From NCBI GenBank assembly GCA_964058845.1, contig CAXKVR010000734.1:1-23780 (forward strand): a DNA stretch of 23,780 nucleotides, given 5' to 3'. The position numbers and the translations under genes are program-made. Source of the stretch: Carex sylvatica (Eukaryota; Streptophyta; Magnoliopsida; Poales; Cyperaceae). Below, in pieces: positions 1-8,163 of the stretch (its first letter is position 1; each line of letters starts with the position of its first letter). Under the pieces are notes generated by a model. The model ran no database searches and had not been told where the DNA came from. It saw only the letters and a program-made list of their open reading frames with translations.

Positions 1-346
1 GGACCATGCTTCTGAGTTCTGTGCCCTGCAAAAATGGCAAAATATGATGTTATATACTCTTGGAAAATATTAAATGACATGTATACCCCTCAAGAACCTA
101 GCAATTCACGCGTACATCTACCAAATGCTAGGAGTACCACAAGTGCCTTTCCTTTCTCATTTACTTACTAAAAATAGCTGTTCTTGCTCACGTATCCGGT
201 ATCCCTCTGATGACTTGGAAGTTGGAACAAAAAAGGGCCTTACATTTATCATAGAGATGTGGAGAGGATCTCTTTGATACTTGTCATGTTTTAGAGGGCA
301 TATGTGGTAATGATATCCACGAGTTCAATGTATTTTATTTTTGTAG
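1..346. other. Non-coding or intronic sequence upstream of the first recognised exon
   Basis: This stretch lies 5' of the first exon I can identify for the + strand PLP-enzyme gene and is most simply its intron. It ends in a T-rich acceptor, TTTTTGTAG, at 338-346. I see no segment here that continues the protein family N-terminally. One short open segment (about 253-306) sits between an AG and a GTAATG donor-like site and would keep frame with the next exon, but its translation does not look like the family, so I did not call it an exon. Confidence 0.5.
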
Positions 347-1211
347 GTGTTATCCGTCTTGTTAAGTTCCTCTCTGAATCGTCACAATTTGGAAACGGCT
401 GTCAAGTTCAGGTCATAGTGGATGCGGGTACGGGTACAACAGCTGTTGGCATAGCACTTGGAGCTCTTCTTTTGGGGTACGTTTTCAAACAGTGGTAACC
501 TAGCTCTCCTTTTATTATTTTTGTACCAAATTTTGCTTTGTAGCAGTTAGTATCTGATGCTAAGGTTGGACCTCTGATCAGTATTATTACCAATTTGAAC
601 AATTTTATTACTAATATAATATGGTTTCATTTTTGCAAATTTGTAGACTTCCATGGAAGGTTACTGGTGTGATGCTAGCTGATACATTGGAAGCATATAA
701 GGCGAGAGAGAAAACCTTAATTGCCGAGTTTAAAAGGGTTTACAAGCTGGATTTTCCCGCACAGGAATCCTATTATGCTACTGAGGGCATTTTGAATTGG
801 GTTGAGCGTTCTCAGCCGAGAAAGTACATTCATTTATATATTTGCTGTTATGATTTTCCTTTTTTTATATTTTGAATTTGGTTTTGACATGGAAAAAGAA
901 AAAACCATTAACCACCTCATTCTTACCATATGCTTGTAACAGTTTACAAAATTTAAAATTTCAGATTTGGGAAGGTACTGAATGGCGAAATAGAGAGATG
1001 CTGTAAAATTGCACAGCAAACAGCAGTTCCTTTGGATCCGATTTACACCTTGGCAGCATGGGACCTTGCTGTTTCTCTCTCTCTAGATAAACAAAAGGAT
1101 ACCAAGGTGTTGATGGTTCACACAGGAGGGACCCTCGGTATGTTTGGGCTGGCTCAGAGGTACTCTTCATCTTTCGTCTCTCACCATGATTTAATAAATC
1201 AACATTGCTAG
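347..1211 (+). CDS. D-CDES2: D-cysteine desulfhydrase / ACC deaminase-like PLP enzyme, last three exons (5' partial)
   Basis: C-terminal 183 residues of a fold-type II PLP-dependent enzyme that most resembles plant D-cysteine desulfhydrase 2, a probably mitochondrial enzyme that breaks D-cysteine into pyruvate, ammonia and H2S. Exons are 347-476, 647-823 and 965-1211, joined by GT-AG introns (acceptors ending at 346, 646 and 964; donors at 477 and 824). The joined frame stays open to TAG at 1209-1211. Exon 1 carries the glycine-rich loop [10 protein letters not shown], which in this fold binds the PLP phosphate. Exon 2 begins [13 protein letters not shown]. Exon 3 has [10 protein letters not shown] and ends [17 protein letters not shown], the family's C-terminal signature, followed by a non-conserved tail of about 15 residues. 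The N-terminal half with the PLP lysine is not seen. Splice sites and frame look intact. The exact subfamily (D-CDES2 or another ACC deaminase homologue) is recalled knowledge and was not searched. Confidence 0.8.
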
Positions 1212-1585
1212 ATAAAGAGGCGCTTAATTGGGGAATAATTAGAGGTCTCCGACGAGGTCAATGATGGGACAATTGAGCAGCGCTGGCTAATCCTTATGAT
1301 TTTCTTTTATTAAGTTTCTTATGCTCTTTGTTACAGATTTTTTTACAGCTACATTTATTTGGGTACTTAAAAAAGGAAGTAGCAACAGTTAAAAACTAAT
1401 TCATGGGTTTGCAATGGAAGAGAAGGATAAGTAAAAGCAAAAGTACTGTGTTTTACTAATTCATGTGTGGTACCAGTTCTAATCAGCATGCAAGAGCATG
1501 TATATAATTCCAACGACTACATATAAGGGCATGTTCTGCAGCGTCCAATACTATCTGAATTTTGGGGAAAAAATGAGGTTATGGG

Positions 1586-1620
1586 TATTTTTTCTAATAA
1601 GGTTATTTTTTCTAATAAGG
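1586..1620. repeat. 17-bp tandem direct repeat
   Basis: TATTTTTTCTAATAAGG occurs at 1586-1602 and again, identical, at 1604-1620, one base apart. It is probably a slippage duplication. Confidence 0.85.
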
Positions 1621-1780
1621 TGTTCGGAGGTTTAGTTTTAATTCCTATTTGTAATACGTTGTGGGTTTTCTTTCTATCTCTTATCTTGCAATTCATGGGG
1701 AAAAAAAAAACTCCCATTTCCATTTCTTTTCCCAACTTGTGATCTCTTTGTTGGATCAAAAATCACTGGAGCAAAAAAAA

Positions 1781-1899
1781 AATTAAACTCAATAGAAAAT
1801 GAGAAAAGAGTATGCAAAATCTTGTTAATAATACCAATAGAAAATGAGAAAAGAGTATCAAAAATTAAACTCAATAGAAAATCTTGTTAATAATACCAA
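1781..1899. repeat. Interleaved short direct repeats
   Basis: Three motifs are each present twice in a 119-bp stretch. The first begins AATTAAACTCAATAG (1781-1800 and 1863-1882). The second begins AATAGAAAATGAG (1791-1813 and 1836-1858). The third begins AAAATCTTGTTAATAATACC (1816-1837 and 1878-1899). The pattern indicates local duplication of an AT-rich segment just left of the hAT-like insertion. Confidence 0.8.
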
Positions 1900-1940
1900 A
1901 ATTCCAAACAATAATTTATAGTGATAATAATACCTCACTG

Positions 1941-2577
1941 TAGAGGTTTGCACCCGGACCGGGTTCGGGCGGACTGGGTTTACCCGGGGTCGGGTACGGG
2001 TTTGGGTCGGGTACGGGTAGGTCGGGTAAACGGGTATCTCGGGTCGGGTATACTCGGGTATAATTTTCAAAAACCGTACCCTACCCGAGTTTTACCCGTG
2101 CCCGTGGTACCCGGCACGGGTAGGACGGTCCGGGTCGGGTACCCGTTTTTTTTTTTTTTTTTTTTTTTTTTTTAGGCGGCAAATTCGAAATTTCAAAAAA
2201 ATTTGAATTTTTTCGAATTTTTTTGAATTTTTTTGAATTTTTTCTGAATTTTTTTGAATTTTTTTTGAATTTTTTTGAATTTTTTCGAATTTTTCTGAAT
2301 TATTTTGAATTATTTTGAATTTTTTAACGGGTACGGGTCGGGTACGGGGTCGGGTACAGGTTGGGTTCAGTCGAGTCGGGTCGGGTCGGGCGTAAATCGG
2401 ACCGGGTTTGCTCGGGTTTTGAACCAAATAACCGTACCCTACCCGTTTTTTACCCGTACCCGTTTACCCGTTTACCCGACCCATACCCGGGCTCAGGCAC
2501 GGGTAACCCGGGTAACGGGCACGGGCACAGGCGGGTACGGATCGAGTCCGACCCGGGCGGGTAAAAGCAAACCACTA
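1941..2577. mobile_element. Non-autonomous hAT-like element with CGGGT-rich ends and perfect 8-bp TSD
   Basis: A 637-bp element bounded by an identical 8-bp target duplication, CCTCACTG, at 1933-1940 and 2578-2585. The termini are inverted: TAGAGGTTTGC on the left and, read from the right end inward, TAGTGGTTTGC. An 8-bp TSD and TAG-type termini fit the hAT superfamily. The subterminal regions (about 1950-2150 and 2330-2565) are dense runs of CGGGTA/TACCCG words in mixed orientation, which in hAT elements are typically transposase-binding repeats. The core has a T tract of about 19 (2155-2173) followed by many AATTTTTTTG units. No transposase gene is present, so mobilisation would need a protein in trans. 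Long open frames across the CGGGTA repeats are low-complexity artefacts. Confidence 0.88.
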
Positions 2578-2585
2578 CCTCACTG

Positions 2586-3560
2586 CAGCAGGATTGTTAA
2601 AGCGAGTACCAATAATAATGATTGCCTTCTCATTGTTCGTCAATCAAGTACTTTTCTAGAGCAAAATAAAGCCCTTCTTATTTTCATTTGCTTTAACTAC
2701 TATTTTTCTTTTTTAAGATAAACATGGATCTAATCGTAGTCCTCATTTGTTCTATTTATTAAATTTATTAAATTGTGATTAGACTAAAATAGTTTAAAAT
2801 ACATAAATACAAAACTAAAAAACAAGACTAATAATAACTTCAAATAGCATTTCAACAATACAATAATAATTGTCAAACACAAAACTAAAAATATTTAAAC
2901 AAAAAAGAATTTAAAAGTTCAAGAAATTTTAATTGAACAAAACACAAGACAACTTTTTAAGTTAAGTTCCCATTCGAACGTCAAACATAATCATTCCAAC
3001 ATCCTAACAACTTTTTTATGCATTTACCGAACACCTGTATTTTGAATTTTCTCATTAGTGAAATGACTTTGGTTTTGACAAATTGAAATTCTTATTTCCA
3101 TATTAAAAAAATTTATGTCATCGAACAAGTCATTTTTCATAAGTTAAATAACTTTAATTTTGATAATTTGAAATCCTCATTTCCATAAAATTTCCATGTT
3201 GCTAAACAGATCTATTATGTAATTTTAAGGGATTATAAAGTGGATATGAGATTGCATTTAGATAACATTGTCGCTAAATGAGCTCCAGTCGAGAATACCT
3301 GCGATGTATTATCATTATGCAAGTTTCATTAAAGACTACCTGATAAAATAGGCAAGTTGGTTGTTCGTTAGCCAAAGTTAATGTGCCGTCTCTTGCTCTC
3401 TTTTTTTAAATCTGAAGTTGACTATAACTGATGACGCATGAACTTCCTAAATCCTAACGAATGTCACGAGAATATCTGAAACTTTTAAATGAATGAAATA
3501 TTGAGAAATTACATTTTATTTTGAAAGAAAACTGAAACGGGGAGCTAGGTTGTGGGGTTG
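2586..3560. other. AT-rich intergenic region
   Basis: No coding region, RNA gene or clearly bounded element was seen between the hAT-like element and the Mutator-like foldback. The sequence is strongly AT-rich. The only structure I can support is a degenerate tandem duplication at 3049-3215. Confidence 0.6.
3049..3215. repeat. Degenerate tandem duplication, about 83-bp unit
   Basis: Two diverged copies (about 3049-3131 and 3132-3215) share the order: a TAAATAACTTT-like word, TTTTGAYAAWTTGAAAT, a TCATTTCCATA-like word, then an ATGTYATCGAACAAG-like word. A third partial copy may precede them around 3015-3045 (ATGCATTTACCGAACACC). It may be a relic of an old element. Confidence 0.5.
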
Positions 3561-3569
3561 CCTTTTCTT

Positions 3570-4536
3570 CCGACATTTTTATTTTTACCCAATTAAAAAA
3601 TTATTTTAATAATAATAACCAAGGTTTAAAAATAATTTTAAAAATACCCAAGCCGTGAAATTTTTCCACTGCTTGAAATTTCAATTCCAAACCGTGAAAA
3701 AATTCCATGGTCCCAACATTTTTTTGTTTTTACAAAACAGAAATTTGTATTTTTTTTTATGAAAATATTAGAAATGTTGGATATATTTCTTTGAAAATAT
3801 ATGAAATACAATACAATTTGATTTATTAGAAAGACTGTAACAAATAACCCGATCAATATTTTTCAGATCGGATTTTTCGCGGCTGTAAGAAAAATTAATA
3901 TATTTCATTATGTGTTATTGTTAAAAAATAAAAATGCATGGATTCTGAGTTATTGATCCCGGTTCAAAAGTCACTTCTAGGTAATATAGAAATTATTGTG
4001 ATCCTTCTAGTACATTTAATTTATAAAAAGTTGTATCTATTTTGAGAATTCTTTTTAAATAACAGTCATTAAATAACTTAAAGTTTTTATTTATTTTTAA
4101 ATAGATACAACTTTTTATAAATTAAATGTAGTAGAAGGATCACAATAATTTCTATATTACCTAGAAGTGACTTTTGAACCGAGATCAATAACTCAGAATC
4201 AATGCATTTTTATTTTTTTACAATAACACATAATGAAATATATTAATTTTTCTTACAGTCGCGAAAAATCCGGCCTGAAAAATATTGATCGGGTTATTTG
4301 TTACAGTCTTTCTATTAAATCAAATTGTATTGTATTTCATATATTTTCAAATAAATATATCCAACATTTCTAATATTTTCATAAAAAAAATATAAATTTC
4401 TGTTTTGTAAAAAAAAAATGTTGAAACCGTGGAATTTTTTCACGGTTTGGAATTGAAATTTCACCGCTTGGGTATTTTTAAACTTTGGTTATTATTATTA
4501 AAATAATTTTTAATTGGGTAAAAATAAAAATGTCGG
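3570..4536. mobile_element. Mutator-like foldback element (long inverted-repeat MITE) with perfect 9-bp TSD
   Basis: A 967-bp element flanked by the identical 9-bp duplication CCTTTTCTT at 3561-3569 and 4537-4545. It is almost entirely two inverted arms: left about 3570-4043, right about 4099-4536, with a loop of about 55 bp. Both termini read CCGACATTTTTATTTTTACC inward. The arms differ only by scattered substitutions and small indels; for example an AAAATAATTTT segment near 3630 is missing on the right. The 9-bp TSD and very long TIRs point to the Mutator (MULE) superfamily, known for foldback forms. It has no coding capacity. Any read-through transcript would fold into a hairpin of more than 430 bp, a possible small-RNA source. 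It sits only 48 bp from the 3' end of the tRNA-Asp gene. Confidence 0.9.
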
Positions 4537-4579
4537 CCTTTTCTTGAAGTGACACGGTGTGGAATCTTTGACATTGAAC

Positions 4580-4584
4580 AAAAA
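4580..4584 (-). terminator. RNA polymerase III terminator of tRNA-Asp
   Basis: AAAAA on the + strand gives TTTTT on the transcribed (minus) sense, 10 bases past the tRNA 3' end. It is the first run of four or more T residues downstream of the gene. Confidence 0.75.
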
Positions 4585-4593
4585 TAAGAATAA

Positions 4594-4665
4594 CGCCGTT
4601 GCCGGGGATCGAACCCGGGTCACCCGCGTGACAGGCGGGAATACTCACCACTATACTACAACGAC
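4594..4665 (-). tRNA. trnD-GUC: tRNA-Asp (anticodon GTC)
   Basis: A 72-nt intronless tRNA on the minus strand, starting GTCGTTG at 4665 and ending CAACGGC plus discriminator G at 4594. The acceptor arms pair with one G-U wobble. The anticodon stem CCCGC/GCGGG encloses loop CTGTCAC, with anticodon GTC at 4632-4630. The T arm CCGGG/CCCGG carries TTCGATC. The internal A box (TAGTATAGTGG) and B box (GGTTCGATCCC) are intact. CAA triplets lie just upstream in the transcription sense, as is common for plant tRNA genes. G73 and the GUC anticodon are the established aspartate identity elements, so this copy should be functional. Confidence 0.97.
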
Positions 4666-4786
4666 TTTTTTGTTTGATTAATCTCCGTACTTATATTAAA
4701 TCTTACTTAGATTTCCACCGACTCCAACCAACATCGAATTCTTCTTAAAATTACCACGACAATTCCACCGACAAGCATGAAGCATC
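4666..4786. other. tRNA 5' flank, intergenic
   Basis: A short spacer between the tRNA-Asp gene and the degenerate hAT element. Its first 60 bases resemble the equivalent flank of the second tRNA gene (both pass from ACTTTTTT to a GATTTCCAC word), which suggests the two tRNA loci were duplicated together with flank. Confidence 0.5.
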
Positions 4787-5073
4787 TAGAGGTGTAAACG
4801 GATCGGGATGTGCTCAACCCATATCTGTATCTGTATTTTTTTCAGATACGAATACGGATCAAATATTTTCGGATATAATTTGAATACAAATGCAGATTAG
4901 ATATTTTTAATTTAAAATATATGTCTAATTAACTTGTTACGCTATTACAAAATATATATCTAGTTAACTAAAATTCACCAATATAATCATAATTTTAATC
5001 AAAATATACCACCACAAAAGATATTCTCTCTAAACATATATAATTTTAAAACAAAAGATATTCTCTTAATACA

Positions 5074-5153
5074 TCAATCACTATCACCATCTTCAAAGCA
5101 AGATCCATCTTCTTCTGTTTCCTCAATAAAATAAAAAACTAATGCTGCACGAC
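5074..5153 (-). pseudogene. Probable last exon of hAT transposase (acidic tail)
   Basis: On the minus strand an acceptor-like TTAATTTCAG is followed by an open segment from 5153 to TGA at 5074-5076. It ends EETEEDGSCFEDGDSD, an acidic tail of the kind found at the C-terminus of plant hAT transposases. It lies inside the same hAT element as the BED exon and in the same orientation. Assignment rests on composition and position only. Confidence 0.4.
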
Positions 5154-5847
5154 CTGAAATTAATATATGATTTTTAAAACAAAGAATCCATATTGGTGTC
5201 TCTTATCCAAATAACATGAACTTAATACCTATAACATATGAATTAAGAAACTGAATTCATAAAGTGTAAAAGTAATTCAAAGAAATCGAAGTACATCATT
5301 TTTTACAGAACAAAGATACTTATTTTAGCTCTATGGATATATCCAAGTATAAAAGTAAAACAATACAACTACATATTTCATGTATGAAATGAGCATTTCC
5401 CAACCCATGTACCAATTTGCCAGTAATCTAAGGAAATCAAATAATTACATTGTAGTGGTACCCAAGCTTACGGTCTCAATTTAAATTAACATAACTTCAA
5501 CCATAAAGCAACTTCTGAATCTGATTGTTATCATTTTTTTCAGTACAACTAATATTCTAGATTGTTATCATTTTTTTTTTCAATCTTTCCCTAGGTAATC
5601 TAAAGAACCTAAGCACGTAATATTTTATGTGATTAAAGAAGCATATTACTAGCATATTTGTATTTTGATCTATATGGGATATTATGCCAACATTATATTC
5701 TAAAGGTAGATCACATCTAAGTGTATTATCAGTTAGGATATGCATAACACAAACATGAGTATGCTATAAGTTTTTCTTCACTTAGTTACTAGAGCCTCAA
5801 CAGAACAACAATAAACTAAGTTAGAAAAATAGAAAAATAATAAAGTC
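5154..5847. other. Non-coding interior of the hAT element
   Basis: No transposase catalytic or hATC segment is recognisable between the acidic tail exon and the BED exon. The sequence is AT-rich and full of stops on the minus strand. It is either intron or what remained after an internal deletion. Confidence 0.5.
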
Positions 5848-6246
5848 TCAACAAAAGTATTCATGCTCAACAATGCGAAATGGATACTCATGCATCACAA
5901 TAGCAAGTGTCAAATTTTTACGACTTAACTCCTCATCATACTTGAATGTCTCTCTAACTGTATCAATAACTCCTTGCCCCTTACTAACTTTATGTTTTGC
6001 ATTGTAATGATTTCGTAAGTGCGAAGTTTCATGTTTGCTCTTTGCATCAAATTTTTTAGAACAAACTTTGCAAGTTGCAGTAACATCTTTTTTCATCTTT
6101 CCATCTACTACCTTAGTGGTCTCTACTCTATCAAAATATTCCCAAACATTTGAACTCAATTTTTTTTGCTTTTTTCTAGGTTGGTTTTCGTTTGTAGCAC
6201 CTTCAGTACCAACATTAGCAGCAGCAGGTGTTGGAGCCGAATTTTG
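5848..6246 (-). pseudogene. hAT transposase fragment, BED-type zinc finger
   Basis: An open minus-strand segment with no visible ATG at its start; it is open as far as about 6342, and I began where the sequence becomes transposase-like. In order: an Ala/Pro/Asn-rich leader (NSAPTPAAANVG), a basic stretch PRKKQKK that could be a nuclear signal, then SSNVWEYFDRVE and a BED zinc finger with CKVC, followed by HLRNH and AKH (Cys-Cys-His-His order). It closes with LAIVMHEYPFRIVEHEYF, the conserved segment after the BED domain in plant RICESLEEPER-type hAT proteins, before a stop at 5848. In that family the protein continues for several hundred residues; here it does not. BED fingers bind transposon end repeats, so a truncated product could in principle compete for binding sites, but the missing start codon makes this a pseudogene call. 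Confidence 0.8.
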
Positions 6247-6585
6247 AAGCCAGAAGTCAGAAGTCGAACGGGTGCGACGTGCGAAATAGGAAATGAAATT
6301 AGAAGTGAAGGATGTTGGATCCGAGAGGTGGGATTATTATTGGATATTCAAAAAATTAAAATATCCTGATACGGATAATTATCCGTATCTGTATCCTTAT
6401 ATGATTCCAAAACTCAACCCGTATCCGTATCCTTATCTGATTCCAAAACTCAACCCGTATTCAAATCCGCATATACAAATCCGTATTCGAATCCACAACT
6501 ATCTATATCCAAATAAGCAAAAATTCGAATATGGATCCGGATTTGAACGGGTAATATCTGACCCGTTTGCACCCCCACAAACATC

Positions 6586-6632
6586 AGTAGTATTGTAGTA
6601 TCTCTGTTTATGTTCATCGGTTTTGTCTGGTT
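6586..6632. other. Short spacer, then left end of the GGTTCGGTT element split by the Copia insertion
   Basis: From about 6605 the sequence (TGTTTATGTTCATCGGTTTTG) resembles the inward-read right end of the GGTTCGGTT-rich element at 11680 (TGGGGGTGTTCATTGGTCC). Removing the Copia element and one TSD copy joins this directly to TTTGGTTGAAACTG at 10888 onward. TGGTT at 6628-6632 is the left Copia TSD. Confidence 0.6.
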
Positions 6633-7576
6633 TGTTGAACTAGGGGCACCACTAATTGCTCTAAAAACTAAAAATAATCGCAATTAAAAGTAAATAGATG
6701 AGTTTAGAGAAAATTGACATGCGGGATAATAACAGAGTTTGGCAAAACAAATGCCTACATCTCCGGGGCGTCGCAACCTCTTCTAGGTGTGTATTTCTAT
6801 TACCCAATACGAAATGTTTACAACTTGTGAACCGATGAGCCCTTACAACTAAGAGAAGTCACACGGCCAACTAGAGATGAGAGTCGGCGAGCCCTTACAA
6901 CCAAGGAAAGTCACACGATCAACTCAAGAAGAAGAGAGCGAAGTCTCAAAGAAAAATCTCCACAAGAGAAACACTCAAAAGCTCACTCTAACCTAATCTA
7001 ACTCAAGATTAGTGAAGTGAATTTGAGGTTGTTTGAGGGATATTAAAGTTTTAAGCTCTCACAACAATGGAGGAACTCAAGCCCACAGAAAATAGGTTTT
7101 GTAATGTAAGAGGCAGCTAGGTTGATTGGGGAAGAGACCCCACTGCTATATTTATAGAGACAGCTCCAGAAAGAGTTTTTCGACTTAAAACGTTACAGAC
7201 GTTTGTTAAAATGTTACAACATTTTAGTTCATTTTCTGTGAGCTCAGTAAAACGTTATCAACGATTGTAAAATGTTATGTAATGTTTTGCACTGTAAAAA
7301 CTTGATCAAAAATAGAAATTTCTGAAGTTTGAAAATTTAATTAAAATGTTACACAGCTTTTTTACCAACATCAAACACACTTTACAAAGTTTAAAATATT
7401 ACAAATTAAATTCTTGATAAATGTCTTCATGATTTATTTAGTTCAAGCAATCCATATTATAATTCTAATTGGGTTGAACCTGCATAACTCTAAAATAGAA
7501 GAAATCGTAAAATTCAATAATTGTATGTTTTACAAAGTAGTCAAATAGACTAAAAAGATTATTGCTTGAAACAACA
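6633..7576 (-). repeat. Copia 3' LTR (944 bp)
   Basis: Left copy of the direct LTR pair. In element sense it begins TGTTGTTTC at 7576 and ends CAACA at 6633. It lacks about 139 bp present in the 5' LTR (near 7350; the equivalent is about 10530-10670), removing several AACGTT motifs. A TATA-type TATAAATA lies at 7149-7156 on the minus strand. Confidence 0.93.
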
Positions 7577-7585
7577 ATCTCCCAT
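7577..7585 (-). other. Polypurine tract of the Copia element
   Basis: The minus strand reads AAAAATGGGAGAT immediately before the LTR start TGTTG, the standard plus-strand priming position. Two additional purine runs (GGGGGAG type) lie farther upstream in element sense at 7733-7763 and may be older or accessory tracts. Confidence 0.8.
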
Positions 7586-7854
7586 TTTTGACGATTTACA
7601 AAACATACAATGCGAGTAAGTACACAAATCAATTTTTTTTCAATTTGGTTTATCCAATTGTTATTTTGCATGTTTAGCAATTTTTTCTTTTGAAAATCGA
7701 CGAAATGGAGAAAAATAACACAATCATATAGTGCTCCCCCCTCAAAATATGCACTCCCCCTCAATTTTGTAATATATGAAAGATAATTAACAATTAAAAA
7801 AATCATTTATGATTTAATTAAAAATATTGACATATCCATTTAACAATTGTAATT

Positions 7855-8055
7855 TTAATAAAAGATTGTCAATAAAGGCGAATAAAGCATGCAACAATTC
7901 GAGAAAATTATCATAGCACTAGTGTTGTCACACATAATTGGTACGTTGCGGAAACGTATTTCATAATTATGCAGAGTTTGGATTATCCGTAATATTTGTG
8001 TGCAACAACTATCAATGATCCAAGTATTTTCTTTATGAGTTGCAGTTAAACACAT
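7855..8055 (-). pseudogene. Copia pol remnant: protease start fused to RNase H by internal deletion
   Basis: A 66-codon minus-strand frame. Residues 9-16 (ENTWIIDS) match the start of the Copia protease, where the catalytic D-S/T-G would follow. The next residues, CCTQILRIIQTLHNYEI, and then NVPIMCDNTSA match the RNase H region of Copia pol, whose DNTSA motif includes a catalytic Asp. The join at DS/CC removes the rest of protease, all of integrase and all of reverse transcriptase. After the DNTSA motif the frame loses similarity and stops. It cannot encode an active enzyme. Confidence 0.82.
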
Positions 8056-8163
8056 CTACAAGAGTATATATTAATTATTTTTGGATTAATAACTAATATA
8101 TACTTTGTTTAATCTCCCATTTTATTTTTAGCTATTTGAATTTTGGGGAGATTATCTATGAAA

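Larger units (their letters stand above)
1212..1932. other. Gene 3' flank and AT-rich intergenic DNA
   Basis: This follows the stop codon of the PLP-enzyme gene and should include its 3' UTR. I cannot place a polyadenylation signal with confidence. No coding region is visible on either strand; short frames here are interrupted and low in complexity. It contains two sets of short direct repeats, listed separately. Confidence 0.6.
4787..6577 (-). mobile_element. Internally deleted hAT element with BED-finger transposase remnant
   Basis: A 1791-bp element with imperfect inverted ends: TAGAGGTGTAAACGGATC on the left and, inward from the right, TGGGGGTGCAAACGGGTC (14 of 18 match). The flanking octamers GAAGCATC (4779-4786) and CAAACATC (6578-6585) match at 6 of 8 positions, consistent with an aged 8-bp TSD. 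Subterminal regions are rich in CCGTAT/ATCCG words, including a tandem 36-bp duplication around 6405-6460. Minus-strand coding remnants are a BED zinc-finger exon and a probable acidic terminal exon. The catalytic and hATC dimerisation regions are not visible, so the element is defective. It is related in end structure to the 1941-2577 element but is clearly a different family. Confidence 0.75.

Noticed and set aside
253..306. Possible extra 54-base exon before the first called exon
   Set aside because: It has an AG before and a GTAATG after and keeps frame, but its translation shows no similarity to the enzyme family, and the expected upstream motif is absent.
1921..2721. Several 80-140 codon open frames on both strands rich in Tyr-Pro, Arg-Val-Gly or Asn-Ser-Glu-Lys
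   Set aside because: They arise from CGGGTA and AATTTTTTTG word repeats inside the hAT-like element; opposite strands are open at the same place, and no domain is present.
3638..3856. 72-codon minus-strand frame
   Set aside because: It lies within the left arm of the Mutator-like foldback element, is low in complexity and has no domain.
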